Assembly: GCF_014204535.1 (NCBI RefSeq)
Contig: NZ_JACHLR010000015.1
Coordinates: forward strand, 1-64,000
From: Novosphingobium chloroacetimidivorans
Lineage (GTDB): Bacteria > Pseudomonadota > Alphaproteobacteria > Sphingomonadales > Sphingomonadaceae
Direction: 5' to 3'
DNA: 64,000 nt
Shown here: positions 27,422 to 37,071 of the stretch, in pieces
Layout of the letters: the number at the start of each line of letters is the position of its first letter
How positions within the stretch are numbered: the stretch's first letter is position 1
The notes under the pieces: model-generated
Told to the model about the DNA's origin: nothing
The model's input: only the letters and a program-made list of their open reading frames with translations
Database searches by the model: none
Made by a program: the position numbers and the translations under genes

Positions 27422-29065
27422 TCAGTCTTCGGTTTTCGCGGCAGCCTTTTTGGCCGGGGCCTTCTTCGGCTTGGCCTCGCCTTCGGCCGCGACGTCGCCC
27501 TCGTCAGCTTCGGGCTTCTTCTTCGCCGCCGCCTTCTTCGCAGGCTTGCCTTCGGCTTCCGCGCCATCGTCGGTCGCCGGCTCCGCTGCCTTGGCCTTCT
27601 TGGCAGGTGCCTTCTTGGGCTCGGCATCGATCACGGCTTCGCCCGCCTCGGTGTCCGTGGCGGCCTCTTCACCGGCTTCGGCCTTCTTCGCCTTCTTGGC
27701 GGCGGCCTTCTTCGGCTTGGCGTCGGTCTTCACCTCGTCGGCATCGGCCTCGATCGCGGCCTGCAGCTCGTCGCGGGTGACTTCACGCTCGGTGACCTCG
27801 GCCTTCTCGATCAAGAAATCGACGACCTTGTCCTCGTAAAGCGGAGCACGCAGCTGGGCGGCGGCCATCGGATCCTGGCGCACGTAGTCAACGAAGCGCT
27901 CACGATCCTCGGGGCGGTACTGCTGCGCGGCCTGCTGCAGCAGCATCTGCATTTCCTGCGCCGACACCTCGACGCCGTTCGCCTGGCCGATCTCCGAGAG
28001 GAGCAGGCCCAGACGCACGCGGCGCTCGGCGATCTTGCGGTAGTCGTCCTTTTCGGCCTCGATCTCGGCGCGCGCGGCTTCGGGGTCTTCCTCGTTCGCG
28101 GCTTCGTTCTGCAGCTGCTGCCAGATCTGCTCGAACTCGGCCTCGACCATGGTCGGCGGCACGTCGAAGTCATGACCGGCGGCAAGCTGGTCGAGCAGCT
28201 GGCGCTTCATCTGGGTGCGGGTGAGGCCGGCGGTTTCCTGCTCGAGCTGGCCGCGCAACAGGCCCTTGAGCTGGTCGAGGCTGTCCAGGCCCAGCTGCTT
28301 GGCGAAATCGTCGTCGATCTTGGTCTCGCCGGGCACCTTCACTTCGTGCACGGTGATGTCGAAAGTCGCTTCCTGGCCCGCCAGGTTCTCGGCGCCGTAA
28401 TCCTCGGGGAAGGTCACGGTGATGGTGCGCTCTTCCCCGGCCTTGGCGCCGATCAGCTGCTCCTCGAAGCCCGGGATCAGGCGGCCCGAGCCGATGACGA
28501 TGGCCTGGCCCTCGGCCTTGCCGCCCTCGAACTCCTCGCCGTTCAGCTTGCCGACGAAGTCGCACAGCACCTGGTCGCCATCCGCGGCGGCGCGATCCTC
28601 GACGGTTTCGTAGCTCTTCTGCTGCTCGGCGAAGCGCTGGACCTGCTCGTCCACCGACTCTTCGCTGACCGGCACGGTGAGCTTCTCGAGCTTGAGGCCG
28701 TCAATCGCGGGCGCCTCGATCTTGGGAAGGACTTCGAGGCTGACCGACAGCTCGGCGTCCTTGCCCTCTTCGTAGCCTTCGCCGAGCGAGACGTCGGGCT
28801 GCATCGCAGGACGCAGCGCGTTGTCGGCGACGAGCTTGTCCATCGCTTCCTTGATCGAAGTCTGCAGAGCTTCCTGGTGCAGCGCCGGGCCATGCATCTT
28901 CTTGACGAGGTTGGCCGGGACCTTGCCGGGGCGGAAGCCGGGCATCTTCATCTGCGGCGCCATGCGCTTCACTTCGCCCTCGATGCGGGCGGAGATCTCG
29001 GTGGCGGGGATGGTCACCGTGTAGGCGCGCTTCAGCCCCTCGTTGGTGGTCTCGACGATCTGCAT
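27422..29065 (-). CDS. tig: Trigger factor with long basic C-terminal tail
   Basis: A 547-residue ribosome-associated chaperone/prolyl isomerase. The ribosome-binding loop GFRPGKVP (residues 43-50) is intact, followed by the FKBP-type domain (about 150-245) and the helical C domain. The tail after about residue 435 is unusual: about 110 residues of Ala, Lys, Glu and Pro with repeated KKAPAKK-type blocks, like a histone H1 tail. E. coli trigger factor has 432 residues. Start ATG 29065 begins MQIVETTNEG, the normal N-terminus. Confidence 0.95.
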   Translation of the reverse strand: MQIVETTNEGLKRAYTVTIPATEISARIEGEVKRMAPQMKMPGFRPGKVPANLVKKMHGPALHQEALQTSIKEAMDKLVADNALRPAMQPDVSLGEGYEEGKDAELSVSLEVLPKIEAPAIDGLKLEKLTVPVSEESVDEQVQRFAEQQKSYETVEDRAAADGDQVLCDFVGKLNGEEFEGGKAEGQAIVIGSGRLIPGFEEQLIGAKAGEERTITVTFPEDYGAENLAGQEATFDITVHEVKVPGETKIDDDFAKQLGLDSLDQLKGLLRGQLEQETAGLTRTQMKRQLLDQLAAGHDFDVPPTMVEAEFEQIWQQLQNEAANEEDPEAARAEIEAEKDDYRKIAERRVRLGLLLSEIGQANGVEVSAQEMQMLLQQAAQQYRPEDRERFVDYVRQDPMAAAQLRAPLYEDKVVDFLIEKAEVTEREVTRDELQAAIEADADEVKTDAKPKKAAAKKAKKAEAGEEAATDTEAGEAVIDAEPKKAPAKKAKAAEPATDDGAEAEGKPAKKAAAKKKPEADEGDVAAEGEAKPKKAPAKKAAAKTED

Positions 29066-29120
29066 TGGTCCGATGCCTTCCTGTACGCGTGGCACTGGGC
29101 ATCCTCGCAGCGGCGGAAAC

Positions 29121-29205
29121 TGGTGCGGGCGAAGGGACTCGAACCCCCACATCTTTCGATACTGGTACCTAAAACCAGCGCGTCTACCAATTCCGCCACG
29201 CCCGC
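29121..29205 (-). tRNA. tRNA-Leu(TAG)
   Basis: An 85-nt type II tRNA, read on the minus strand from GCGGGCG to CGCCCGCACCA with CCA encoded. The anticodon arm CTGGT-TTTAGGT-ACCAG gives anticodon TAG. The long variable arm and GGTTCGAGTCC T-arm are present. It lies 55 bases upstream of tig on the same strand. Confidence 0.95.
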
Positions 29206-29342
29206 AAAGAAACCCGTGGTCTGAAACTCAAGGGACGTGCCCTTATAGCGCGCGGCCGCTTTGGGCAAGGGTCGCAGCGAGGCGCCGCAACTTGGCCGCG
29301 CGCGAGGCGTTGATAGGGCAAGCAAACGCAAAGGACATGCTC

Positions 29343-29534
29343 ATGGCCACCGACCCCGGCGCCCCCTCCCCCGACATCGACCGCCCCGACGTGGCGCCCG
29401 ACGAAACTCCCGTGCCGAACGAGCCGAGCCAGCCCGGCACGCCGGACGGCCCGGACGAGTTTCCCGGCGAAGCGCCCAATGTCGACACCCCGGATCAGGG
29501 TCCGATCGAGATGCCGCCACCGATGGAGGCCTGA
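29343..29534 (+). CDS. Small Pro/Asp-rich protein of unknown function
   Basis: A 63-residue acidic protein, MATDPGAPSPDIDRP onward, with a high content of Pro, Asp and Glu and no hydrophobic core, so probably disordered. The start at 29343 is favoured over ATG 29337 because AAAGGA (29330-29335) is seven bases upstream of it. I do not recognise a family; similar short proline-rich proteins are annotated in other sphingomonads. Confidence 0.5.
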   Translation: MATDPGAPSPDIDRPDVAPDETPVPNEPSQPGTPDGPDEFPGEAPNVDTPDQGPIEMPPPMEA

Positions 29535-29591
29535 GGGCTGTCGATGTAACCTGAAGCCGGCACGGCCGATATCGATCGTTCACAACCCAAC

Positions 29592-29688
29592 CGTCGTCCC
29601 CGCGCAGGCGGGGACCCCGCTTTTTCCTTCGGCGACGTTGCGCTTTAGGCAAGACAAGCGGGCCCCCCGCCTGCGCGGGAGCGACGGG
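29592..29688. repeat. Palindromic repeat family A, paired arms
   Basis: CGTCGTCCCCGCGCAGGCGG opens and its inverted counterpart (CCGCCTGCGCGGGAGCGACG) closes a 97-bp unit. Each arm is itself a small hairpin. It lies in the gap between the convergent small gene and sppA. Confidence 0.75.
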
Positions 29689-29740
29689 GTGGTGAGGTCA
29701 GGCGATGTGGTTCGATCTGAATAAAGCTAATCGAACCAGC

Positions 29741-31627
29741 CTACTTCCCGCCCAGCGCCGCCAGCCGGAGCAGCAGCCCGCTTACCACTGAACCCTGCGG
29801 CTTGCGCGCTACCGACGGCACGCCCGGGCATTCCAGGCACATCGCCTGCATCCCCTGACCGGAGAGCATCGCCTCCGCCTGGCCCAGCGCCGCGCCCAGC
29901 TGCTCGCGCTGGCGACGCGCGGCCATGGCGGCGATGTCACCACCGGCATCGCGGCGCTGGTACATCTGCAGCAGCAGCGCGTTGAGCGGGTCTTCCTTGC
30001 GGCCGATGTACTGAACGTGCCACGCATTGTTGCCCAGCTTGGCCGCCTTGGCCGCATAGGCGAGCGCAGCATCGAAGTCCCCGAAGGCGTCGACCAATCC
30101 GTTCTGCCGCGCGCGCGTGCCGGTCCAGACGCGACCTTGCGCAATGGCATCGACCTGCTGCGGGGTCTTGCCGCGCGCCTTGCCGACCAGGCCGAGGAAC
30201 TTCGCGTAGGCATCCTCGATGCCCATCTGCACCATCTGCTCCAATTCAGGCGAGAGGCCACCCATCAGGTCGGGCTGCCCCGAGAGCGGCGTGGTCTTCA
30301 CTCCACCCGAGTTCACGCCGATGTCCGCCAGCGCCCGCTCGAACGTCGGCAGGATGCCGAACACGCCGATCGAGCCGGTGATCGTGCCCGGCTCGGCGAA
30401 GACGTACTGCGCCGGCGTCGACACCCAGTAACCGCCGCTTGCGGCCAGGTTGCCCATCGAGGCGACGATCGGCACGCCCTTCTGCTTGTAACGCTCGATC
30501 GAACGACGGATCCGCTCCGAGGCCAGCACCGAGCCGCCTGGCGAATCGATGCGGACGACCAGCGCCTTGATGTCGTCATCGAGCGCATCGTCGAGCGCCC
30601 TGGCGATACGATCGCCTCCTGCCGTGCCGGGCCCCGCATCGCCGTCGACGATGTTGCCGGCGATGGTCACCACACCGATCGCCGCGCCACCGGTCTTCTC
30701 CGGATGGGCCGCGAGGTAGGTCGCCAGCTGCGTGCCGACGAGTGCGCCCGAGGACGTCTCCGCGACCTTGCCTCCGGAAAGCTGCGCCACGCGCGCCGCG
30801 AAGTCGCTTGGGGTGCCCAGCTTGTCGACCAGCCCGGCCGCTTGCGACGCCTTGGCGAAGTTGCCGCCCGACCGCCGCAGCCAGCCAATTGGGTCGCCGG
30901 TGACAAGCGCGAGGTTCGCCTTGGGCCGCGCCTTCTTCACGTCCGCCTGCCAGCTGCTCCACAGGCCGCCATAGAGGTCGGAGTAGGATTCGATCGCCGC
31001 CGGTGACGGTCCGTCGCGCGTATAGGGCTCGACGAAGGTCTTGTAGGTGCCGACACGGAAGACGTGGGCATTGACTTTCAGCTTCTGCAGCAGCGTGCCG
31101 AAGTAGAGATTGTTGCCGCCCGGCCCCACCGCCATCGCGCCGCCCATCGGGTTGACCCAGGCCTCGCTCGCATGCGCGGCGAGCTGGGTGCCGTCATCCG
31201 CATAGGTATCGGCATAAGTCAGCACAGGCTTGCCCGCGGCGCGCACCGCGTCCATCGCCGCGCCGATGTCGCGCAAGTGGACGAAGCCGCCGCCGGTGAA
31301 ACGCGACAAGTCCATGGCGACCAGCTTGATCTTCTCGTCGCGTGCCGCCGCGCGCAGGGCACGCTGGATGTCGCGGGCGCGCACGTCGGTCGGCAGTTCG
31401 GCATTGGTGGTCTGCGCCAGGATCAGGTCGGAGGTGGTGACATCGGCGGTTTCCTCCACCACGGCGCCGTCCAGCTGGATCACCAGCGCTCCCTCGCTCA
31501 CCTTCCCGGGCGTCGGCCGCATGGAGAGGACAGCGTAGAGCAGACCGAAGAACAGCAGCAGGAACATCAGGACCAGCGCGTCCTTGATCCCGACGAGCAA
31601 CTTCCAGACCTTGCGCGCAAACGTCAT
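29741..31627 (-). CDS. sppA: Signal peptide peptidase SppA (67-kDa type)
   Basis: A 628-residue inner-membrane serine protease that degrades cleaved signal peptides. One N-terminal membrane helix ([18 protein letters not shown]) precedes two tandem S49 domains. The second carries [14 protein letters not shown] and the nucleophile Ser in [13 protein letters not shown]; the general-base Lys should be in the first domain. Length matches E. coli SppA (618). It is divergent from pyrB. Confidence 0.93.
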   Translation of the reverse strand: MTFARKVWKLLVGIKDALVLMFLLLFFGLLYAVLSMRPTPGKVSEGALVIQLDGAVVEETADVTTSDLILAQTTNAELPTDVRARDIQRALRAAARDEKIKLVAMDLSRFTGGGFVHLRDIGAAMDAVRAAGKPVLTYADTYADDGTQLAAHASEAWVNPMGGAMAVGPGGNNLYFGTLLQKLKVNAHVFRVGTYKTFVEPYTRDGPSPAAIESYSDLYGGLWSSWQADVKKARPKANLALVTGDPIGWLRRSGGNFAKASQAAGLVDKLGTPSDFAARVAQLSGGKVAETSSGALVGTQLATYLAAHPEKTGGAAIGVVTIAGNIVDGDAGPGTAGGDRIARALDDALDDDIKALVVRIDSPGGSVLASERIRRSIERYKQKGVPIVASMGNLAASGGYWVSTPAQYVFAEPGTITGSIGVFGILPTFERALADIGVNSGGVKTTPLSGQPDLMGGLSPELEQMVQMGIEDAYAKFLGLVGKARGKTPQQVDAIAQGRVWTGTRARQNGLVDAFGDFDAALAYAAKAAKLGNNAWHVQYIGRKEDPLNALLLQMYQRRDAGGDIAAMAARRQREQLGAALGQAEAMLSGQGMQAMCLECPGVPSVARKPQGSVVSGLLLRLAALGGK

Positions 31628-31936
31628 TCAAACCTGCCTTTCCAGCGCGCCTTAGACGAGGAACGCCCGCATGGGAAAGGCGGCAGAAGGACCTGCCCTT
31701 CCCGGCACGAGGAGGGGATCGCTCGCGGAGCGATGTGGTGGTGGGGAGCCGCGTCCTCACAGCTGGCTGGGAAAGCTCTCGTCAAGCCGACATTCCCCTC
31801 CACCATGCTTCGCATGGCCTCCCCCTGCCGGGGAAGACAGACAGGCCAAGATCCTCCCCTTGCAGGGACGATCTTGGGGACAGCAGCCTGCACCCTCTTG
31901 AGCCCGCCTCTCGCCGTCCCTAAGGCCTCGTCTTCG
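31628..31936. other. sppA-pyrB intergenic region filled with family C repeats
   Basis: About 310 bases. The part 31690-31875 consists of segments such as GGTGGTGGGGAG and CCTCCCCCTGCCGGGG, plus CCTCCCCTTGCAGGG, which match the palindromic family at 54349 and 60868. No gene of its own. The pyrB promoter is likely in the last 60 bases. Confidence 0.55.
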
Positions 31937-32932
31937 ATGACAGCGCCGACCTACATCTACCCGGCAGGCTCCGCGGCCTTCCCGCACCGCGGGCTCGTCG
32001 GCATCGCCGGACTGGCGCCGCACGAGATCCACTACATGCTCGACGAGGCCGAGCAGTGGGTCGAGCTGAACCGTCAGGCCAAGAAGACGCGCGACCTGCT
32101 CGCGGGTCTCACCATCATCAACGCCTTCTTCGAGAACTCGACGCGCACGCTGCTCAGCTTCGAGATCGCCGGCAAGCGCCTGGGCGCCGATGTCGTCAAC
32201 ATGGCCGTCGCCACCTCCAGCGTGAAGAAGGGCGAGACGCTGATCGATACGGCGATGACGCTCAATGCCATGCACGCCGATGCCATCGTCATACGGCATG
32301 CCAGCTCGGGCGCGGTGCAGCTGATCGCCGACAAGGTCGATTGCCCGGTGCTCAATGCGGGCGACGGGCAGCACGAGCACCCGACGCAGGCCCTGCTCGA
32401 TGCGCTGACGATCCGCCATGCCAAGCGCAACTTCAACGGCCTGGTCGTCACCATCTGCGGCGACATCCTGCACAGCCGCGTCGCGCGGTCCAACATCCTG
32501 TGCCTCACCTCGCTTGGCGCCGAAGTACGCGTGTGCGCGCCGCCCGCGCTGATGCCCGCCGAGATCGAGCAGATGAACGTCGCGGTATTCCATGACTTCG
32601 GCGCGGCGCTGAAAGGCGCGGACGTGGTGATGATGCTGCGCCTCCAGCTAGAGCGCATGCAAGGCCAGTTCATCCCCTCCCCGCGCGAGTACCGCCATCT
32701 TTACGGTTTGACGCTCGATCGCCTGGCGACCGCGCAGCCCGACGCTCTGGTCATGCACCCAGGCCCGATGAACCGCGGTATCGAGATCGACAGCAACGTC
32801 GCCGACCATGTCGAGCGCTCGCAGATCACCACCCAAGTCGAGATGGGTGTCGCCATGCGCATGGCCTGCCTCGACGTGCTGACCCGCCGCGTGCGCGGTG
32901 TCGAGGGCTGGGCTATGGACGACGCACGATGA
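31937..32932 (+). CDS. pyrB: Aspartate carbamoyltransferase catalytic chain
   Basis: A 331-residue enzyme that condenses carbamoyl phosphate and aspartate in pyrimidine synthesis. The carbamoyl-phosphate site has [12 protein letters not shown] and [10 protein letters not shown]; the Asp-binding 240s-type region includes [11 protein letters not shown]. No regulatory chain (PyrI) is nearby. Its stop overlaps the start of the pseudo-dihydroorotase, the arrangement of class A ATCases that form dodecamers with DHO-like subunits. Start ATG 31937 is the first plausible one. Confidence 0.95.
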   Translation: MTAPTYIYPAGSAAFPHRGLVGIAGLAPHEIHYMLDEAEQWVELNRQAKKTRDLLAGLTIINAFFENSTRTLLSFEIAGKRLGADVVNMAVATSSVKKGETLIDTAMTLNAMHADAIVIRHASSGAVQLIADKVDCPVLNAGDGQHEHPTQALLDALTIRHAKRNFNGLVVTICGDILHSRVARSNILCLTSLGAEVRVCAPPALMPAEIEQMNVAVFHDFGAALKGADVVMMLRLQLERMQGQFIPSPREYRHLYGLTLDRLATAQPDALVMHPGPMNRGIEIDSNVADHVERSQITTQVEMGVAMRMACLDVLTRRVRGVEGWAMDDAR

Positions 32933-34164
32933 GCGCCGCCGCACCGCTGACGATCACCAACGGCCGCCTCGTCCTGCCCGACGGCAGCATCACCCCCGGC
33001 GCGGTGCGCTGCGAGGGCGATCGCATCGTCGAAGTGGGCGCTCGGGTCGCGTCGCAATCCGGCGACCGCGTGCACGACGCCAAGGGACAGCTGATCGCCC
33101 CGGGCCTCGTCGACTATGGCGTCTTCGCGATAGACAAGCCGGCGTTCCACTTCGGCGGCATCACGCGCGCGGCGCTGATGCCCGACCAGAGCCCGCCGCT
33201 CGATCGTCCTTCCAGCGTGCGGTTCGCCGCATCCTCGGGCAAGCCGGACTTCTGGGTGCACCCCCTCGCCGCGGCCACAAAGGGCCTGGAAGGCGAAAAG
33301 CTGGCCGAGATCGCGCTGATGCGTGACGCCGGCGCGCGCGGCATCGCCACGGGCCGGCAGTGGATCGGCGACTCGGGCACGATGCTGCGCCTGTGCCAGT
33401 ACGCCGCCATGCTCGACATGACGGTGTGCACGCATGCGGAGGACGCTGGCCTGGTCGGCAGCGCGGTCGCGACCTCGGGCGAGATGGCCACGCGTCTGGG
33501 CCTGCCCGCCGCGCCCGCGCAGGCCGAAGCCCTGGCGATCGCCCGCGACCTGGCCATCGCGGAGATGGCCGGCTGCGCCATCCACTTCCGCACCGTCACC
33601 ACGGCCGCCGGCCTCGACCTGGTTCGGGCCGCCAAGGCGCGCGGGATGCGCGTGACCGCCGGTGTGACGCCGGCCTATTTCATGCTTTCGGACCTCGCCA
33701 CCGCGCAGTTCCGCACGTTCGCGCACCTGTCCCCGCCGCTCCGCTGGGAGAGCGATCGCAAGGCCGTGCTCGCCGCGTTGGCCGATGGTACCATCGATGT
33801 CGTCGCCTCGGGCCACGACCCGCGCGGCCCCGAGGACAAGCGCCTGCCCTTCGCCGATTCGTCGCCCGGCATGGCCGGCGCCGAGACGCTGCTGCCGCTC
33901 ACCCTGACGCTGGTGCGCGATGGCGTGATCGGCATGGCGCACGCGTTCGAACTTCTCTGCGCCAACCCAGCCAGCCTGCTGGGTGTCGGCGCCGGCAAGC
34001 TCGAGGCCGGAGCCGAGGCCGACATCGCGGTGATCGACCCAGATCGTCCATGGATCGTCGATTCGGAAAAGATGGCCGCCAGCGCGGGCAACACGCCGTT
34101 CGATCGCCAGCCCGTGCAAGGGCGCGTCTCGGCGCTGTTCAAGGGCGGCGCGAAGGTCGGCTGA
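32929..34164 (+). CDS. Degenerate dihydroorotase-like protein (probable ATCase partner)
   Basis: A 411-residue amidohydrolase-fold protein of the class I dihydroorotase group. Metal and catalytic residues are lost: the canonical HxH after the first strand is replaced ([10 protein letters not shown], residues 57-66, with Gly64 and Phe66), and the usual SDHAPH reads SGHDPR (295-300), so the catalytic Asp is Gly. His170 and His220 remain. Inactive DHO homologues (PyrC' or PyrX) are known to hold class A aspartate carbamoyltransferase together in Pseudomonas. The 4-base ATGA overlap with pyrB supports the same role. An active dihydroorotase should be encoded elsewhere. Confidence 0.85.
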   Translation: MSAAAPLTITNGRLVLPDGSITPGAVRCEGDRIVEVGARVASQSGDRVHDAKGQLIAPGLVDYGVFAIDKPAFHFGGITRAALMPDQSPPLDRPSSVRFAASSGKPDFWVHPLAAATKGLEGEKLAEIALMRDAGARGIATGRQWIGDSGTMLRLCQYAAMLDMTVCTHAEDAGLVGSAVATSGEMATRLGLPAAPAQAEALAIARDLAIAEMAGCAIHFRTVTTAAGLDLVRAAKARGMRVTAGVTPAYFMLSDLATAQFRTFAHLSPPLRWESDRKAVLAALADGTIDVVASGHDPRGPEDKRLPFADSSPGMAGAETLLPLTLTLVRDGVIGMAHAFELLCANPASLLGVGAGKLEAGAEADIAVIDPDRPWIVDSEKMAASAGNTPFDRQPVQGRVSALFKGGAKVG

Positions 34165-34195
34165 TCGCCGCCTTGCTCGCAGCTGCACCCCTGAC

Positions 34196-34224
34196 AAAAA
34201 AGCCCCCGCCACTGGGGCGGGGGC
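34196..34224 (-). terminator. Intrinsic terminator of the SPOR protein gene
   Basis: On the minus strand a 9-bp stem GCCCCCGCC/GGCGGGGGC is followed by TTTTTTG. It may also stop transcription coming from pyrB, since the hairpin is symmetrical, but the T tract is on the minus side. Confidence 0.85.
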
Positions 34225-34261
34225 GTAGTTGGCTTCACATGGGGGTGAAGATCGAGAAGAC

Positions 34262-35635
34262 CTAGCGGCGCGCGAGGCGCTGGGCAACAGCGCCCAAGGC
34301 GCCGGGAAGCTCGCGCTTGTGGGCATAGGCGAGGCAATCCTTGCCGCTGCCGCGCACCGACGAACACTTCGAGCGCGCCGAAGCCATATCGTAGCCCGCG
34401 GCCGCGACACGCCAGTAGCGGCGGCCGTTTACCGTCGCCTGGGTGATCCGCAGCTCGCGGTCCTTGAGGCTGGGATCCTGGCGCACGAAGATGCCCCAGG
34501 CGCGATGCGCGCCCGCTTCCGTGGTGAACGAGCCGAGTTGCACGACATGGCTCCCTTGCACCACCGGCGCGGCGGCGCGACGCGGCGCACCGGCCTTCGG
34601 CTTGGGCGCCGCAACCGGCGTTACAAGCTTGGCGCGCGCCATGCGCTGCGGGGCCGGCACTGGTGAAGCGACGTCCTGCACCACCGGGCTGGAAACGAAC
34701 GCACGCACAGCAGGCGAGGCTGCCGCCAGCGCCGTCGGCAGTTCGGGCTCTGCGGCGGCCGGGAGCTCAGCCTGAGGCTCCACCATCGCGAGCGCCGGAG
34801 CATCGGCCCCGACAGGCGGCAGTTCCGACGCTGTGGGCGCTGGCGACTCGCTGACGGCGAGTGCGGGCGTGGCCGGTGACGGGTTCAGCGCCAGCTGAGA
34901 CGGCACGCCCGGATCGCTGCGGAGGGGCGCGCCGATCAGCGCGGCCACGCGGGACTGCTGCGAGCCCACGCTCGCCTGCAGGGCCCACTCGCTGATGCGT
35001 GCGTCGATCTGATCGACCGGCACGTCCTGCGAGGCGATCACCCGCGCCTCGGGCAAGTGGCCGTCGAGCGCGAAGGCATATGCCAGGTTCTGGCGATGCT
35101 TGGGAGTATTGTCGCCCTGCTTGATCGCAGCGCTCAGGATCGCGACGGCCTGCGCAGGCTGTCCGGCGAGCGCCAGCGCCAGCGCATAGTCGCCGACCGG
35201 CATTGCCTCACGCCACTGCCCCAGCAGCGTGACCGCCTCGGCGTTGCGGTTCGAACCGATGTAGGAGAGCGCCATCCCGAGCGCGGTTGTCGGCGCCTTG
35301 TCGCCCAGCGCGATCGCATCCTCGAACGCGGTGCTGGCGGACACGAATCGGCCGGCCGAAAGGTAGCTCTGCGCAAGGCGCGCGCGGTTCTCCGCGCTTT
35401 GCGGCTGCTTCGCGACTGCGCGCTCGGCGGCGACGACCTGCTTTTCGGCCTTGGGATTGACCTGACCCTGGCCACCCGCGACAATGTTGCCCATCGGTCC
35501 AGCAAGCGCGAAACCGGGTGCGGCTACACAGCCGACCGCAAGCGCCGCCGCCAGGGCCGAGTGCATGCCGGTACGGCTCAGCACCAGATTGTTCAGTCTG
35601 GCCAGCTGTCGAGCCATGAGCGTGTGGGCCTGCAT
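34262..35635 (-). CDS. TPR-like exported protein with C-terminal SPOR domain
   Basis: A 457-residue protein. An N-terminal hydrophobic leader (ALAAALAVGCVAAPGFALA) is followed by tetratricopeptide-like helices (about 60-210, ENRARLAQSYLSAGRF, HRQNLAYAFALDGHLPEA). A long Pro/Ala/Glu-rich linker leads to a SPOR domain (SHVVQLGSFTTEAGA, RYWRVAAAGYD) that binds denuded septal glycan. It is probably periplasmic and involved in division-site wall metabolism. Start ATG 35635 with AGGGGG upstream; ATG 35617 is an alternative. Divergent from another SPOR gene. Confidence 0.8.
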   Translation of the reverse strand: MQAHTLMARQLARLNNLVLSRTGMHSALAAALAVGCVAAPGFALAGPMGNIVAGGQGQVNPKAEKQVVAAERAVAKQPQSAENRARLAQSYLSAGRFVSASTAFEDAIALGDKAPTTALGMALSYIGSNRNAEAVTLLGQWREAMPVGDYALALALAGQPAQAVAILSAAIKQGDNTPKHRQNLAYAFALDGHLPEARVIASQDVPVDQIDARISEWALQASVGSQQSRVAALIGAPLRSDPGVPSQLALNPSPATPALAVSESPAPTASELPPVGADAPALAMVEPQAELPAAAEPELPTALAAASPAVRAFVSSPVVQDVASPVPAPQRMARAKLVTPVAAPKPKAGAPRRAAAPVVQGSHVVQLGSFTTEAGAHRAWGIFVRQDPSLKDRELRITQATVNGRRYWRVAAAGYDMASARSKCSSVRGSGKDCLAYAHKRELPGALGAVAQRLARR

Positions 35636-35889
35636 CGCGAACGGATCCCCCTGATCGACTTCGTCTTCGCTCGCGACGCCATGTCGCAAGCAAATTCCCT
35701 GAGAGGGGGCAATCGCAGATCGTTCCTAATTTACGGTTAAGCGCTTTGGCGTCCGCGCAGGCATCTACGGGTATCTGCGCATAAAGGCTTTGCTAAGCAC
35801 TTCTTCACTATGGCACTTAACCTAGGCCACGCGAGGCAGACGTGCGGTTCGTACGATTGGCGGGGCACGCGGTGCGAAAGGATAATATC

Positions 35890-37050
35890 TTGGTCGTAGC
35901 AGTTCGAGGGTCGAGCAAGGCTCGCCTTGGCACGCTGGTCGCAGCGGGCCTGCTGGCCGGAATTACCGGCGTGGCGCATGCCGACGTCAAGGCCGGCGTA
36001 GACGCCTGGAGCCGCGGCGACTTCCCCGGCGCCGTGCGCGAGTGGCAGGCGCCTGCCGCTGCCGGCGATGCGGACGCGCAGTTCAATCTGGCCCAGGCCT
36101 ACCGGCTTGGGCGCGGCGTGCCCAAGGACCTTGGCCGGGCCGAGCAGCTGTTCGGCGCCGCCGCCGCCAAGGGCCACCTCCAGGCGAGCGACAACTATGG
36201 CCTGCTGCTGTTCCAGCGCGGCGAGCGAGCGCAGGCGATGCCTTACATCCGCTCCGCCGCCTCTCGCGGGGATGCGCGCGCGCAGTACATCCTGGGCCTC
36301 GCGTTGTTCAATGGCGACGGCATGCCCAAGGACTGGGTGCGCGCCTATGCCTACCTGACGCTCGCACAGCAGCAGGGCCTGCCGCAGGCGAGCGGCGCGC
36401 TGGCGCAGATGGATCAGCATGTCTCCATGGCCGATCGCCAGAAATCGGTCGCCGTCGCTTCGCAGATCGCCGCCGAAACCGAAGCCACCCGCGCCCGCCA
36501 GCTTGCCGCGGTCGACCTGGGAACCGCACCCGGCCGGACTGCGGTCGACGAGACGCCGGCTGTACCTGCGAGCAGCCGCGCTCCCTCGGTGGCCACTGTC
36601 GAGCGCGCGGTCGCCGAGGCGGAGCGAGTCGCCGGCCGGTCCAGCCCGGCCAGCGCCGGAGCCGACTACACGATCACCAAGCCCCGCGTGGCTGCGGCCG
36701 CACCGCCCGCTCCTGCCCGCACGCCTGTCCCGGCCCCAAATCGCGCCCCTGCCCCAACTCGCGCCCCCGCCACCGCTCGGCCCGTTGGCCCTGCGATGCC
36801 GTCCCCGGCGCCAAACGCATCGGGTGCGTGGCGCGTGCAGCTCGGCGCATTCGGTGTGGCGGGCAATGCCGAAGCGCTGTGGGTCCGCGTTCGCGGCCGC
36901 CCCGAGCTTGCGGGCCATGGCAAGCTGCTGGTGCCCGCCGGCAGGGTCACCAAGCTGCAGGCCGGCGGGTTCACCAGCCAGGCCGACGCCGCAGCCGCCT
37001 GCGCCCGTCTGAAGAGCGCCGGCTTCACCTGCCTCGCCACGCGCGACTGA
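35890..37050 (+). CDS. Sel1-repeat protein with C-terminal SPOR domain
   Basis: An exported protein of 386 residues from TTG 35890, chosen because AAAGGA (35877-35882) is seven bases upstream; the open frame also allows GTG 35842. A signal peptide ending GVAHA is followed by three or four Sel1 repeats (DADAQFNLAQAYRLGRGVPK, RAQYILGLALFNGDGMPKDW). A linker of Pro/Ala repeats precedes the SPOR domain (WRVQLGAFGVAGNAE, TKLQAGGFTSQADA). It is probably a periplasmic septal protein. It is divergent from a second SPOR gene. Confidence 0.82.
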   Translation: MVVAVRGSSKARLGTLVAAGLLAGITGVAHADVKAGVDAWSRGDFPGAVREWQAPAAAGDADAQFNLAQAYRLGRGVPKDLGRAEQLFGAAAAKGHLQASDNYGLLLFQRGERAQAMPYIRSAASRGDARAQYILGLALFNGDGMPKDWVRAYAYLTLAQQQGLPQASGALAQMDQHVSMADRQKSVAVASQIAAETEATRARQLAAVDLGTAPGRTAVDETPAVPASSRAPSVATVERAVAEAERVAGRSSPASAGADYTITKPRVAAAAPPAPARTPVPAPNRAPAPTRAPATARPVGPAMPSPAPNASGAWRVQLGAFGVAGNAEALWVRVRGRPELAGHGKLLVPAGRVTKLQAGGFTSQADAAAACARLKSAGFTCLATRD

Positions 37051-37071
37051 ACGGTCTAGGCTGGGCGACCC

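Noticed and set aside
27329..29224. 631-residue plus-strand frame opposite trigger factor
   Set aside because: It runs antisense to tig and through its terminator and tRNA-Leu; no domains.
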